Of a stretch of 15,293 nt of DNA, positions 6,872 through 13,856 are shown piece by piece. Origin of the DNA: Candidatus Latescibacterota bacterium (lineage in GTDB: Bacteria > Latescibacterota > 4484-107); NCBI GenBank assembly GCA_030613045.1, contig JAUWMS010000007.1:1-15293 (forward strand), in the 5' to 3' direction. The first letter of the stretch is position 1. The number at the start of each line of letters is the position of its first letter. The notes beneath the pieces are model-generated. The model did no database searches. It worked only from the letters and a program-made list of their open reading frames with translations, and was not told the origin of the DNA. The position numbers and the translations under genes are program-made.

Positions 6872-8350
6872 ATGAACGTTTTATTGCTCTACCCCGAATT
6901 TCCGGATACCTTCTGGAGTTTCAAACACGCGCTTAAATTCGTACGAAAAAAGGCCGCCTCGCCCCCACTCGGCTTACTGACCGTGGCCGCGATGCTGCCG
7001 CCGGAATGGGAAAAACGCCTCGTGGACGTCAATGTGGCAAAGCTCACCGAGAAAGACCTCGCGTGGGCCGATTACGCCTTTATCAGCGGGATGGTGGTGC
7101 AAAAAGAATCCGCGCGTCAACTCATCGCCCGGTGCAAGGAAGTGGGACTTACGGTTGTCGCAGGCGGGCCGCTTTTTACGAGTGAGCACGAACAGTTTGA
7201 GGAGGTGGATCATTTCGTGCTGAACGAAGCCGAGGGGACGCGCGCGCCCTTCCTAACCGATTTGGAGCAGGGGTGCGCCAAACGCGTGTACGAGACCTCC
7301 GAGTTTCCCGACATCCGGGAGACGCCGATTCCTCTGTGGGAGTTGGCCGATCTGAAACGGTACGCCTCGATGAGTATCCAGTATTCCAGAGGCTGCCCGT
7401 TCAATTGCGACTTCTGCAACGTAACAGCGCTCTTTGGTCACCGGCCGCGCATCAAAACCTCTGGGCAGATTGTTGCTGAATTGGACGGTCTTTATAGCTC
7501 AGGGTGGCGTGAGAGCGTCTTTTTTGTAGATGATAACTTTATCGGCAACAAAAGGCGCCTCAAAAACGAGCTGTTGCCCGCGCTCATCGAATGGCGGAAG
7601 GATAAGAGGGGAATCACGTTTAACACCGAAGTCTCCATCAATCTGGCCGACGACGAACCCTTGATGCGGATGATGGTCGAGGCAGGATTTAATTCGGTCT
7701 TTATCGGGATCGAGACGCCGGATGAAGAGAGCCTAACCGAATGCAGCAAGATACAGAACAAAAACCGGAATCTGGTCGAAGACGTGAAATGTATCCAGCG
7801 AGCCGGAATGCAAGTCTCGGGAGGCTTCATCGTCGGATTTGACAATGATACCCCCTCTATCTTCCAGCGACAAATTGATTTTATTCAGAAAAGCGGCATT
7901 ACGACCGCGATGGTCGGCCTGCTTCAAGCTCCTATTGGAACAAGGCTCTACGAACGGTTGAAGCGAGAGGGCCGTCTGCTGGGTCACATGTCGGGGGATA
8001 ACGTAGATGGCACTACGAACATTATTCCTACCATGAACCTGGACACGTTGCGCGAAGGATACAAGAAAATATTGCGGGACATCTATTCGCCAAAAAACTA
8101 CTATCGGCGGGTCAAGACCTTCCTGCGGGAGTACAAAGCGCCCAAGTTCAAGGCTTCGCTGGATATGGGCCGCATTATGGCATTCTTTCGCTCCAACATC
8201 CGTCTCGGCATTTTTGGCAAAGAGCGCATCCACTATTGGAAGCTCTTGTTGTGGACCATGTTTCGTCGTCCCAAGTCGCTCGCGTTAGCCACGCAATGTG
8301 CGATTTACGGGTATCATTTCCGTAAAGTCTGCGAATTACATGTTCGGTAA
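6872..8350 (+). CDS. B12-binding-domain radical SAM protein with DUF4070-type C-terminus (HpnP-like family)
   Basis: The 492-residue protein has an N-terminal cobalamin-binding-type Rossmann region (about 1-140; NVLLLYPEFP, then AASPPLGLLTVAAMLP and AWADYAFISGM). A radical SAM core follows with the [4Fe-4S] motif CPFNCDFC (Cys175, Cys179, Cys182). The basic, aromatic C-terminal region resembles DUF4070. This is the architecture of the hopanoid C-2 methylase HpnP and many uncharacterised relatives, which use S-adenosylmethionine and cobalamin to methylate unreactive carbons. No hopanoid or squalene gene lies nearby, so the substrate is unknown. The start at 6872 is preferred over 6857 because AAGGAG (6861-6866) lies 5 nt before it. 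It is the only plus-strand gene among the minus-strand sugar genes. No transmembrane helix is obvious. Confidence 0.85.
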   Translation: MNVLLLYPEFPDTFWSFKHALKFVRKKAASPPLGLLTVAAMLPPEWEKRLVDVNVAKLTEKDLAWADYAFISGMVVQKESARQLIARCKEVGLTVVAGGPLFTSEHEQFEEVDHFVLNEAEGTRAPFLTDLEQGCAKRVYETSEFPDIRETPIPLWELADLKRYASMSIQYSRGCPFNCDFCNVTALFGHRPRIKTSGQIVAELDGLYSSGWRESVFFVDDNFIGNKRRLKNELLPALIEWRKDKRGITFNTEVSINLADDEPLMRMMVEAGFNSVFIGIETPDEESLTECSKIQNKNRNLVEDVKCIQRAGMQVSGGFIVGFDNDTPSIFQRQIDFIQKSGITTAMVGLLQAPIGTRLYERLKREGRLLGHMSGDNVDGTTNIIPTMNLDTLREGYKKILRDIYSPKNYYRRVKTFLREYKAPKFKASLDMGRIMAFFRSNIRLGIFGKERIHYWKLLLWTMFRRPKSLALATQCAIYGYHFRKVCELHVR

Positions 8351-8362
8351 ACCCTCACATTC

Positions 8363-8478
8363 TCACCGCAAAGGCGCAAAGAACGCAAAGGACTTCAAAA
8401 AGGCAAAAGTGAAATCCTCTTGCCGTGCGATAACCGCACGGTTCGGCAGCTGAGCTTGAATCTGGTCGCCGAACCGTG
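8363..8478. repeat. Repeat cluster with competing hairpins between convergent genes
   Basis: A CGCAAAGGCGCAAAGAACGC unit (about 8367-8390) is followed by two overlapping hairpins. CCGTGCG (8423-8429) pairs with CGCACGG (8435-8441). CACGGTTCGGC (8437-8447) pairs with GCCGAACCGTG (8468-8478, 11 bp). The two share bases 8437-8441, so they exclude each other. The cluster lies between the convergent ends of the radical SAM and dehydrogenase genes. Neither hairpin is followed by a T-run, so intrinsic termination is not supported. Confidence 0.5.
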
Positions 8479-8546
8479 ACGTTTACGTCCCGGCGGGGAG
8501 GATTACGCAGCACGCCGCACCACTCACCACTCACCAATTCCCCCGC

Positions 8547-9581
8547 CTACGGAATCAACACGGCCTTCAACGCCCGCAACTGCTCCACATCCTCAAAAAC
8601 TTGCTCCCAGTTCGTCAGCGGCTCACGGTGCGTGATAATCGCATCCACGTTGATCTTGCGCTCCGCAATCAGGCTGATGGCCCGATCCCAGCTCGTGTAG
8701 CTCGTGGAGAGGTTGAAGATCAGATCGCACGCTTTGAAGATGGCTTTGTCCCACGGGAACGCGATGTCCGCTTTGCCCGTCATGCCGATGACGGTGATGC
8801 GTCCCTTCTTGCGCACCAGATCCACCGTGGTTCGGATGGCGGGTTCGGCGCCTGAGGCCTCCACCACGAGATCGGCTCCCAAACCATTCGTCAGATCCAA
8901 CGTCTTTTGAATTGGATCCTCCTCTGTTAGATTGACCACGTAGTCTATCCCTACCTCGCGTGCCACTTTCAGCCGCAATGCCTCATCTCCGGGCGTTCCC
9001 ACGATCATCACCTTCCGAGCACCCTCCGCCTTCGCGCACATCGCCGCGAGCAGACCAATGGGGCCGGGTCCGAGCACGACCACGAAATCCTCCGCCTCGA
9101 CGCGCCCGCGCTCCAGGACGTCATGCACCACGTTGGCGGTGGGTTCCACGAGAGCCGCCTGTTCAAAGGACACGTGATCCGGAATGCGGTGCAGGAGTTT
9201 CTCCGGCATTTTGAGATATTTGGTGAACGCGCCGTCTATACCCCAGCCTGGGGAACGCTTGGACGGGCAAATCTGGATGTTCCCGGTGCGGCAAAAATAA
9301 CACTTTCCGCACGCCTTGGTATGCGGCTCCCCCACCACCCGGTCTCCCTCCCGGTAGTGCTCGACTTCCGGTCCGACCTCCACGATTTCTCCCGAAAATT
9401 CGTGCCCCAACACCACCGGGGGCCAATACGGAAATTCGTCATGTTTGATGTGGATGTCCGTGCCGCAGATGGCCGCGGCTTTGATCTCGATCAACACCTC
9501 ATCCGGCGCGATCTTCGGCGCTTCCACTTCGCGAAGTTGCAGATGGCCCACGCCCTTTTGGGTTTTAACTAAGGCTAACAT
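8547..9581 (-). CDS. Zinc-dependent medium-chain alcohol/polyol dehydrogenase
   Basis: The 344-residue protein is a standard-length MDR enzyme of the sorbitol/threonine dehydrogenase type. The catalytic zinc site is Cys39 (in CGTDIH), His60 and Glu61 (in VLGHEFSGEIVEVG) and Glu146. The structural zinc cysteines are Cys91, Cys94, Cys97 and Cys105. The NAD(H) Rossmann motif is GPGPIG (171-176). Such enzymes oxidise a secondary hydroxyl of polyols, threonine or sugar acids with NAD; the exact substrate is not readable. AGGAG lies 6 nt upstream of the ATG. The gene follows an SDR gene by 116 bp on the same strand, separated by an inverted repeat, and the pair probably shares a transcript. The context suggests sugar or uronate catabolism. 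Confidence 0.9.
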   Translation of the reverse strand: MLALVKTQKGVGHLQLREVEAPKIAPDEVLIEIKAAAICGTDIHIKHDEFPYWPPVVLGHEFSGEIVEVGPEVEHYREGDRVVGEPHTKACGKCYFCRTGNIQICPSKRSPGWGIDGAFTKYLKMPEKLLHRIPDHVSFEQAALVEPTANVVHDVLERGRVEAEDFVVVLGPGPIGLLAAMCAKAEGARKVMIVGTPGDEALRLKVAREVGIDYVVNLTEEDPIQKTLDLTNGLGADLVVEASGAEPAIRTTVDLVRKKGRITVIGMTGKADIAFPWDKAIFKACDLIFNLSTSYTSWDRAISLIAERKINVDAIITHREPLTNWEQVFEDVEQLRALKAVLIP

Positions 9582-9599
9582 GTCAGACTCCTTTCGGTG

Positions 9600-9693
9600 G
9601 GCGCCACGGAGAACAAGAGAAGAACCCGTAAAACGTGAAACGTAATGCGGGAATGATCGCTTTCCGCTCTATGCACCGGTTCTTCGTGGCGCC
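9600..9693 (-). repeat. Long inverted repeat in the SDR-dehydrogenase intergenic spacer
   Basis: GGCGCCACGGAGAAC (9600-9614) pairs with GTTCTTCGTGGCGCC (9679-9693) with one mismatch in 15. On the minus-strand transcript it would close a 64-nt loop that starts just after the SDR stop codon and ends shortly before the ribosome site of the next gene. The loop holds an ACGTTTCACGTTTTACG low-complexity unit. It may stabilise or attenuate the mRNA, or be a mobile repeat. Confidence 0.55.
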
Positions 9694-9697
9694 GGTT

Positions 9698-10465
9698 TTA
9701 TCCCATAAATCGTCCGCCGTTCACGTCAATCACGACTCCGGTGACGTAGCTGGCGTCGTCCGAGGCTAAAAACAGCACGACGTTGGCTAACTCATCCACT
9801 TCGCCGAGGCGTCCCAGGGCGATTTCTTTCATGAGCTGCTCTTTGATCTCCTTCGGTCTCGACTCCCACAGGTTCTCGATCCGCTCTGTGCTGAGGAACA
9901 GCCCCGGAGCTACCGCATTGACCGTGATGCCGTAGCGGCCATATTCCCACGCCAACTGGCGGGTCAGGCCCACGACCCCGGCTTTGGCGCTGACGTAGTG
10001 CGCGCCGGCGATGGTTCCGTATGTGCGGCCCGCTTTGGACGACACGTTGACGATCCGGCCACAGCCCTGCGCCTTCATGGAAGGCAGGACTTCCTTCGCG
10101 CAGAGGAAGGCGCCCTTCAGATTGGTGTCCACCACGAGGTCCCAGTGCTCCTCCTCCAGTTGATCCATCGCCACCGGGGTGAACAGCGCGCCGCCCGCGT
10201 TGTTGATCAGGATGTCAATCCGTCCGAATGCGGCGAGCGTCTGATCCACCATCTCCCTGACCTGCCCGGCTTCCCGCACGTCCGCCGGAGCCATCAGCGA
10301 TTTCCGCCCCATCGCCTCGATCTGTCGGCACACCTCCTCCATCGCCGGGATGTCCCTGCCGTTGATCACCACGTCGGCGCCCTCCCGGGCGAAGGTGAGC
10401 GCGACGGCGTGTCCCAGTCCTTTGGAAGAGCCGGTGACGAGCGCGACTTTGTCTTTGAGTTTCAT
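9698..10465 (-). CDS. Short-chain dehydrogenase/reductase (SDR), classical type
   Basis: The 255-residue protein carries all classical SDR motifs: cofactor-binding TGSSKGLG (11-18), NNAGG (88-92), the catalytic Ser143 in NVSSKAG, and YVSAK with Tyr157 and Lys161. After Tyr157 the usual 'PG' segment (VAPGLFLSTE) and C-terminal 'YVTGVVIDVNGG' follow. Arg37 after the second strand hints at NADP(H) preference, a weak inference. The family includes gluconate 5-dehydrogenase, 2-keto-3-deoxygluconate-type oxidoreductases and FabG-like ketoreductases; with a lyase and two other dehydrogenases nearby, a sugar or uronate role is likelier than fatty-acid synthesis. AGGAG lies about 12 nt before the ATG, rather far. 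It is the first gene of a pair with the downstream zinc dehydrogenase. Confidence 0.9.
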   Translation of the reverse strand: MKLKDKVALVTGSSKGLGHAVALTFAREGADVVINGRDIPAMEEVCRQIEAMGRKSLMAPADVREAGQVREMVDQTLAAFGRIDILINNAGGALFTPVAMDQLEEEHWDLVVDTNLKGAFLCAKEVLPSMKAQGCGRIVNVSSKAGRTYGTIAGAHYVSAKAGVVGLTRQLAWEYGRYGITVNAVAPGLFLSTERIENLWESRPKEIKEQLMKEIALGRLGEVDELANVVLFLASDDASYVTGVVIDVNGGRFMG

Positions 10466-11124
10466 AGCGGCATCCTCTCCTTTTTTTCAATCCGTAATCC
10501 AGCACCGCGTATCGAATCCGAGGTAAAGAAAACACATTATCGAGCGAATTGCAAGCTATTTTTCTGCAGGGGGGCCGTGCTCCTCCAAGGAGATTCTTCT
10601 CCGGGCCGGCGTATCTTCGGAACCGGAGAAGACGAAGAGATTGTCAGGAAATAAGTTGTTTATTTGGGATGTTTCACCATTCTCCCAGTTGGAGTAGCTT
10701 TCGCGGTTGGTTCGGAAAATTGCTTTCCAGAACTTGGGAAATTGTTTACCCGAACCATTGAATTCTTGATACCACAAGGCTGAGCATCGGGATTACAAAA
10801 TCCCGATGCAACGAGGTTATTGAAGGATGGAAGGACTGATGGCGGAAGGATGCAGCGGGCAGGAAGTTCGAATCGGCAAGAGGTGGGCGCGGTCGGACAC
10901 AGATTTGAGTCGAGCGGAATAGGAAGGCCAAGGAGGGGACGTTGAAGCGAAGATGGGAGATAAGAAAGAGGGAAACAGGGGAAAGGGCGTTATGTGCTCC
11001 AGCCAGCGTTTTTTGAAGCGTTCTCCGTCTGTGTAAGCGCGCAGGAAAGTGAGAAAGTGAGGACACACAGGAGGCTCACCGTCACACTTTCTCACTTTCA
11101 CATAGTCTTGTTCCGCGGCGGAGA
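10466..11124. other. 659-bp non-coding stretch with several hairpins
   Basis: I see no convincing gene here: the open frames are short, biased and lack ribosome sites. It holds three perfect hairpins: CTTCTCCGG/CCGGAGAAG (10596-10604 with 10623-10631), GCATCGGGATT/AATCCCGATGC (10784-10794 with 10799-10809, ACAA loop), and a 15-bp one near the tRNA listed separately. A GGAAGGATGGAAGG-like purine-rich stretch lies at about 10824-10860. Confidence 0.5.
11045..11099. repeat. Perfect 15-bp inverted repeat just downstream of tRNA-Arg
   Basis: GAAAGTGAGAAAGTG (11045-11059) pairs perfectly with CACTTTCTCACTTTC (11085-11099) around a 25-nt loop. Its right arm ends 25 bp from the encoded CCA end of the tRNA. 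In the tRNA's direction no T-run follows, so it is not a standard intrinsic terminator, though it could protect or mark the 3' end of the transcript. Confidence 0.55.
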
Positions 11125-11201
11125 TGGTGAGCTATACAGGACTCGAACCTGTGGCCTTTGGTTCCGGAGACCAACGCTCTATCCACCTGAGCTAATAGCC
11201 C
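11125..11201 (-). tRNA. tRNA-Arg (anticodon CCG), with encoded CCA
   Basis: The minus strand folds into a complete 77-nt cloverleaf. The acceptor is GGGCTAT/ATAGCTC (one G-U), the D stem GCTC/GAGC, and the anticodon stem TTGGT/ACCAA with loop CTCCGGA, giving anticodon CCG (reads CGG, Arg). The variable loop is 5 nt and the T arm ACAGG-TTCGAGT-CCTGT. Discriminator A is followed by a genome-encoded CCA. It is on the same strand as the small ribosomal protein gene upstream. Confidence 0.97.
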
Positions 11202-11467
11202 ACATTTTTTTCCTTCTTCTGCCTCAAAATCAAGATGTAACCGTGTGTCGTAGAGAAAGTCCAGAATGGTCCGAATGAAAGCCTGCCCCAAAACCGCACG
11301 CTCATAAGGAATTGACGCTTCAGGGTTCCAACCGGTCGCAGCTAAAGGGGGATCCCCGCCCGCTTGAGGATGTGGTTTTCGGATCAGCTCCGGCCCCGGT
11401 GAAACCCACATCGAACACAGCATATCAAGGACTTCGACACGCGATCCACCAGGTTCTACCGAAACCT

Positions 11468-11563
11468 CTACTTCTTCTTATGACGATCTGCTCTCAGCCG
11501 TTTTTTTCGTTTATGGGTAGCCATCTTTTTGCGTTTTCTCTTTTTCCCACTCGGCAAAGACAT
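11468..11563 (-). CDS. AURKAIP1/COX24-domain small ribosomal protein (bS22/mS38-like), 31 residues
   Basis: A 31-codon gene encodes an extremely basic peptide that starts MSLPSGKKRKRKK, continues MATHKRKKRLR and ends RHKKK. This matches the tiny AURKAIP1/COX24-domain proteins of Bacteroidetes and relatives, which are homologous to mitochondrial mS38 and mycobacterial bS22; in those ribosomes the peptide binds rRNA on the small subunit. About half its residues are Lys or Arg. AAAGGAGG ends 3 nt before the ATG, an unusually close but strong ribosome site. It lies between the HU gene and tRNA-Arg, all on the minus strand, as expected for translation and nucleoid housekeeping genes. It is easily missed because it is so short. 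Confidence 0.8.
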   Translation of the reverse strand: MSLPSGKKRKRKKMATHKRKKRLRADRHKKK

Positions 11564-11669
11564 CCACCTCCTTTCCGAAGGTTTTCGTTTTTTCCCCCGA
11601 ACCAGGAAAGGGGGACGAACAGAGGAACGAAAAAACCGTACTATGGAAAAACACGTACCTACTTGGGTC

Positions 11670-11760
11670 GTCAGAAGTCAGGAGCAAAGAGCCTGCGCAT
11701 CGCACTCAGACGTACCGGTGCAGCAAGAGGTTCACGTTCCAGGCTGGATTCTGAATTCTG
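11670..11760. repeat. Low-complexity repeat units between HU and the small ribosomal protein gene
   Basis: GTCAGAAGTCAGGAGC (11670-11685) and CTGGATTCTGAATTCTG (11744-11760) have internal 7-8-nt repetition like the units seen inside the heparinase-like gene. No open frame here looks real. Confidence 0.35.
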
Positions 11761-11818
11761 CATACGTGTGTAGTTTCGCCTTATCCCTCTGTTCTCAGTG
11801 TACACTCGTTCATCCAGC

Positions 11819-12094
11819 CTATTTTTCCACCTGTGCCCGAAATATCCGGGAAGGCACGAATACCGGCACCATCCGCTCTCCGATCTGCACGACCTCGTTC
11901 GTCCTGGGATTCCGGGCGGTCCTCGGCGCACGCCGGACGACCTTGAAGACCCCGAATCCCCGAATCTCAATCCGCTCTCCCTCCGCCAATGCCTCGCGGA
12001 TGCTATCCAATACTCCGTTTACGACCAATCCCACGTCGGTCTTCGTCATCCCCGTGGATTCCGAAATTCCGTTCACAATGTCCGCTTTCGTCAT
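11819..12094 (-). CDS. HU family DNA-binding protein
   Basis: The 91-residue protein is a normal-length HU/IHF-type histone-like protein. It has an N-terminal helical dimerisation half (MTKADIVNGISESTGMTKTDVGLVVNGVLDSI region). Then come the turn GERIEIRGFGVF (39-50) and a basic DNA-binding arm with RTARNPRTNE (58-67; Arg61-Asn62-Pro63 at the arm tip). The VPVFVPSRIFR end is typical of HU. It bends and compacts DNA as a dimer in the nucleoid. The ribosome site (AAAGGA, 8 nt before the ATG) is moderate. The upstream region on this strand contains the tandem nested hairpins at 12146-12277, which would form the mRNA leader if transcription starts before them. Whether it is HU or an IHF-like variant cannot be settled. 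Confidence 0.93.
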   Translation of the reverse strand: MTKADIVNGISESTGMTKTDVGLVVNGVLDSIREALAEGERIEIRGFGVFKVVRRAPRTARNPRTNEVVQIGERMVPVFVPSRIFRAQVEK

Positions 12095-12145
12095 CGCCTT
12101 CGTCCTTTCTTTGAGAGGGTGTTTGAAAAGGTGCTAAACCGCCTC

Positions 12146-12277
12146 GTCGATTCAGCCCAATAGGTCGAGGCAGTCCGATAAAAGGAGCCTCGACTAAAGG
12201 AGAATCGACTTGGTCGAGGCAGCCCAATAGGTCGGCACAGTCCAATAGAAGGAGTGCCGACTAGAAGGAGCCTCGAC
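12146..12277. repeat. Two tandem nested double hairpins with compensatory stem changes
   Basis: Unit 1 has outer stem GTCGATTC/GAATCGAC (12146-12153 with 12202-12209) and inner stem GTCGAGGC/GCCTCGAC (12164-12171 with 12187-12194). Unit 2 has outer stem GTCGAGGC/GCCTCGAC (12213-12220 with 12270-12277) and inner stem GTCGGCAC/GTGCCGAC (12231-12238 with 12254-12261). All four stems share GTCG/CGAC ends but differ inside, always with matching changes. The terminal loops are AGTCCGATAAAAGGA and AGTCCAATAGAAGGA. The outer linkers (AGCCCAATAG on the left, TAAAGGA or TAGAAGGA on the right) equal the same loop split by the inner hairpin, with TAG/TAA on both sides. The units are 64 and 65 bp, separated by TTG. 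Confidence 0.85.
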
Positions 12278-12390
12278 CTAATTGAACACTGAAAAACACC
12301 GAAATACACCGAAAGAACCCCAATATCCGGTTTTTCGATGTGGGACATGCAGGCTTTAGAACGCCCTCTTAGAGAGGCCACACACTTCTT

Positions 12391-12603
12391 CTATCTACAC
12401 GTACTGCACGATGTTGCAGAACAAGAGGCACAGGAACGCCCCGTACCCGAACGTGTTCCGCTCATCCCAAACATAGAGAATTGCCGTTTTACATCAGCAC
12501 TCCCACAATTCGTACACTTCAACGCCCGCTCGTCGTTCCCGCTTCGAATCAACTCCTCAAACGCTCGCGCGCACGCTACGCACTGATACTCGTAGATGGG
12601 CAT
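12391..12603 (-). CDS. FmdB-type zinc ribbon protein
   Basis: The 70-residue protein starts MPIYEYQC, the standard opening of the FmdB/CxxC_CxxC_SSSS family. One zinc ribbon is formed by Cys8, Cys11, Cys30 and Cys33. The tail is rich in Ser and Cys (Cys58, 61, 66, 69), as often seen in the family, which is named for a putative regulator of formamidase. Its true role is unknown; many copies sit beside housekeeping genes. No strong ribosome site precedes the ATG (only AGAAAGAG, about 11 nt away). It lies 150 bp after sppA and 296 bp before HU on the same strand. Confidence 0.88.
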   Translation of the reverse strand: MPIYEYQCVACARAFEELIRSGNDERALKCTNCGSADVKRQFSMFGMSGTRSGTGRSCASCSATSCSTCR

Positions 12604-12753
12604 CGAACATGCTCTTTCTGCCGCGGATTCCCGAAGGTCTCCGAAGGTTCGGTGTCTCCGGGGAGGTTATCCATTTTCACGTTCATAAATTGGCAACAAG
12701 AGGAGCGATTTGCTTTACACGCAAGCGCGAAGCAGGAATCCGATCATGTCAAG

Positions 12754-13641
12754 CTAAAACGACATCATGTAGGAGACCATCGGAGGCGGCTGCACCGAGG
12801 AGAATGGAAACGAGACCAGCCGCCCGAAAAGGAGATCGAGCGCATGGAAGCGTTTTTTCTCCTGCGTCGTCGTCGGCGGTTTCTTCAAGCCCACCATCTC
12901 TGCCGCCAGGTCCACAGCCTCTTCGTACGTCCCCAATACATCCACCAGCTTGTATGCCACCGCTTTTCGCCCCGTAAAAATGCGGCCGTCGGCGAACCGG
13001 AGCACTTCTTCCTTCGGTAGATTCCTCTGAGTCACAATCGCTTCCACGAACTGCTCGTACGTATCGTCCACCACTTCCTGAAACATCGCGCGCTCGCGCT
13101 TTGTCATCTCACGCATCGGGGAACCCATATCCTTGTAATCGCCGCTTTTCACCACCTGAAGCTCCACACCGATCTTCCGAAAGAACGCCCCCGTATTCGG
13201 CACGTTTGCAATCACCCCGATGCTGCCGGTAATCGAACCCGGATTGGCTACGATGGTATCCGCCGCCGCAGCTATGTAATATCCCCCCGAAGCGGCCACA
13301 CTTCCCATCGAAGCCACTACTTTCTTCCCCTGCGCCCGCACCTGCCTGATTTTCTCATAGATCTCCTGGGAGGCAGCCACGCCCCCTCCCGGGCTTTCTA
13401 TGCGAAGCACCATAGCCGGCACCGAGCGATCTTCGGCGTACTTTTTCAACTGCCGGACGATGGGCCTGGCATCGAAAATCGTGCCCCTCACCTCGATCAA
13501 AGCGATCCGCTTTTCCCCCCCAGCGACCGAAATCCCACGCCCGGAGAATATTCCGGACCCGGCGACCAGCAAAAGCACAACAGAGAGCAAGACGCTGATT
13601 CCGATCACAACAGCGATGATCCGATCTTTTCTTCTAACCAT
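12754..13641 (-). CDS. sppA: Signal peptide peptidase SppA (S49 family), short single-domain form
   Basis: The 295-residue protein has an N-terminal membrane anchor (about residues 8-29) after a basic start (MVRRKDR), followed by an S49 protease domain. The catalytic serine is Ser118 in SVAASGGYYIA, and the catalytic lysine is probably Lys170 in SGDYKDMGSP; the ESPGGG loop (82-87) is conserved. It is the short SppA type found in Gram-positives and many deep lineages, about half the length of E. coli SppA, and works as an oligomer cutting leftover signal peptides in the membrane. A promoter match lies at 13730-13758. No clear ribosome site precedes the ATG, so the exact start is less certain. 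The C-terminal tail (about 265-295) is atypical and probably disordered. Confidence 0.92.
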   Translation of the reverse strand: MVRRKDRIIAVVIGISVLLSVVLLLVAGSGIFSGRGISVAGGEKRIALIEVRGTIFDARPIVRQLKKYAEDRSVPAMVLRIESPGGGVAASQEIYEKIRQVRAQGKKVVASMGSVAASGGYYIAAAADTIVANPGSITGSIGVIANVPNTGAFFRKIGVELQVVKSGDYKDMGSPMREMTKRERAMFQEVVDDTYEQFVEAIVTQRNLPKEEVLRFADGRIFTGRKAVAYKLVDVLGTYEEAVDLAAEMVGLKKPPTTTQEKKRFHALDLLFGRLVSFPFSSVQPPPMVSYMMSF

Positions 13642-13729
13642 GGGATTCTCATTGCTGAAAAGGTCCGCACACAGTCATGACTTGCCCTTTCCCGGTTTTT
13701 TTCAAAAAAAACGACGTTGGGTCTGTTCA

Positions 13730-13758
13730 AAGATACAACAATCAAATCCATTAATCAA
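13730..13758 (-). promoter_or_regulatory. Probable promoter for sppA
   Basis: On the minus strand TTGATT (13758-13753), a 17-bp spacer and TATCTT (13735-13730) lie about 90 bp upstream of the sppA ATG. It diverges from the plus-strand promoter at 13822-13850. Confidence 0.45.
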
Positions 13759-13821
13759 GAACGTTTTGGACGATGGGCAGCGATTCTTCATAGAAAATCG
13801 CCAAAAGAAGAAAAGAAACAC

Positions 13822-13850
13822 TTGCCAAACGACGAAAAAAGTGGTATCTT
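13822..13850 (+). promoter_or_regulatory. Sigma-70-like promoter of an orphan plus-strand transcript
   Basis: TTGCCA (13822-13827, 5 of 6 to consensus), a 17-bp spacer and TATCTT (13845-13850) predict a start near 13857. No gene follows until after the strong terminator at 14079-14125. Confidence 0.5.
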
Positions 13851-13856
13851 TTTGCC

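Noticed and set aside
11082..11423. Minus-strand 113-codon reading frame with a protein-like middle (YERAVLGQAFIRTILDFLYD)
   Set aside because: It reads straight through the whole tRNA-Arg gene and has no clear ribosome site, so it is not an intact gene. A decayed gene end upstream of the tRNA remains possible.
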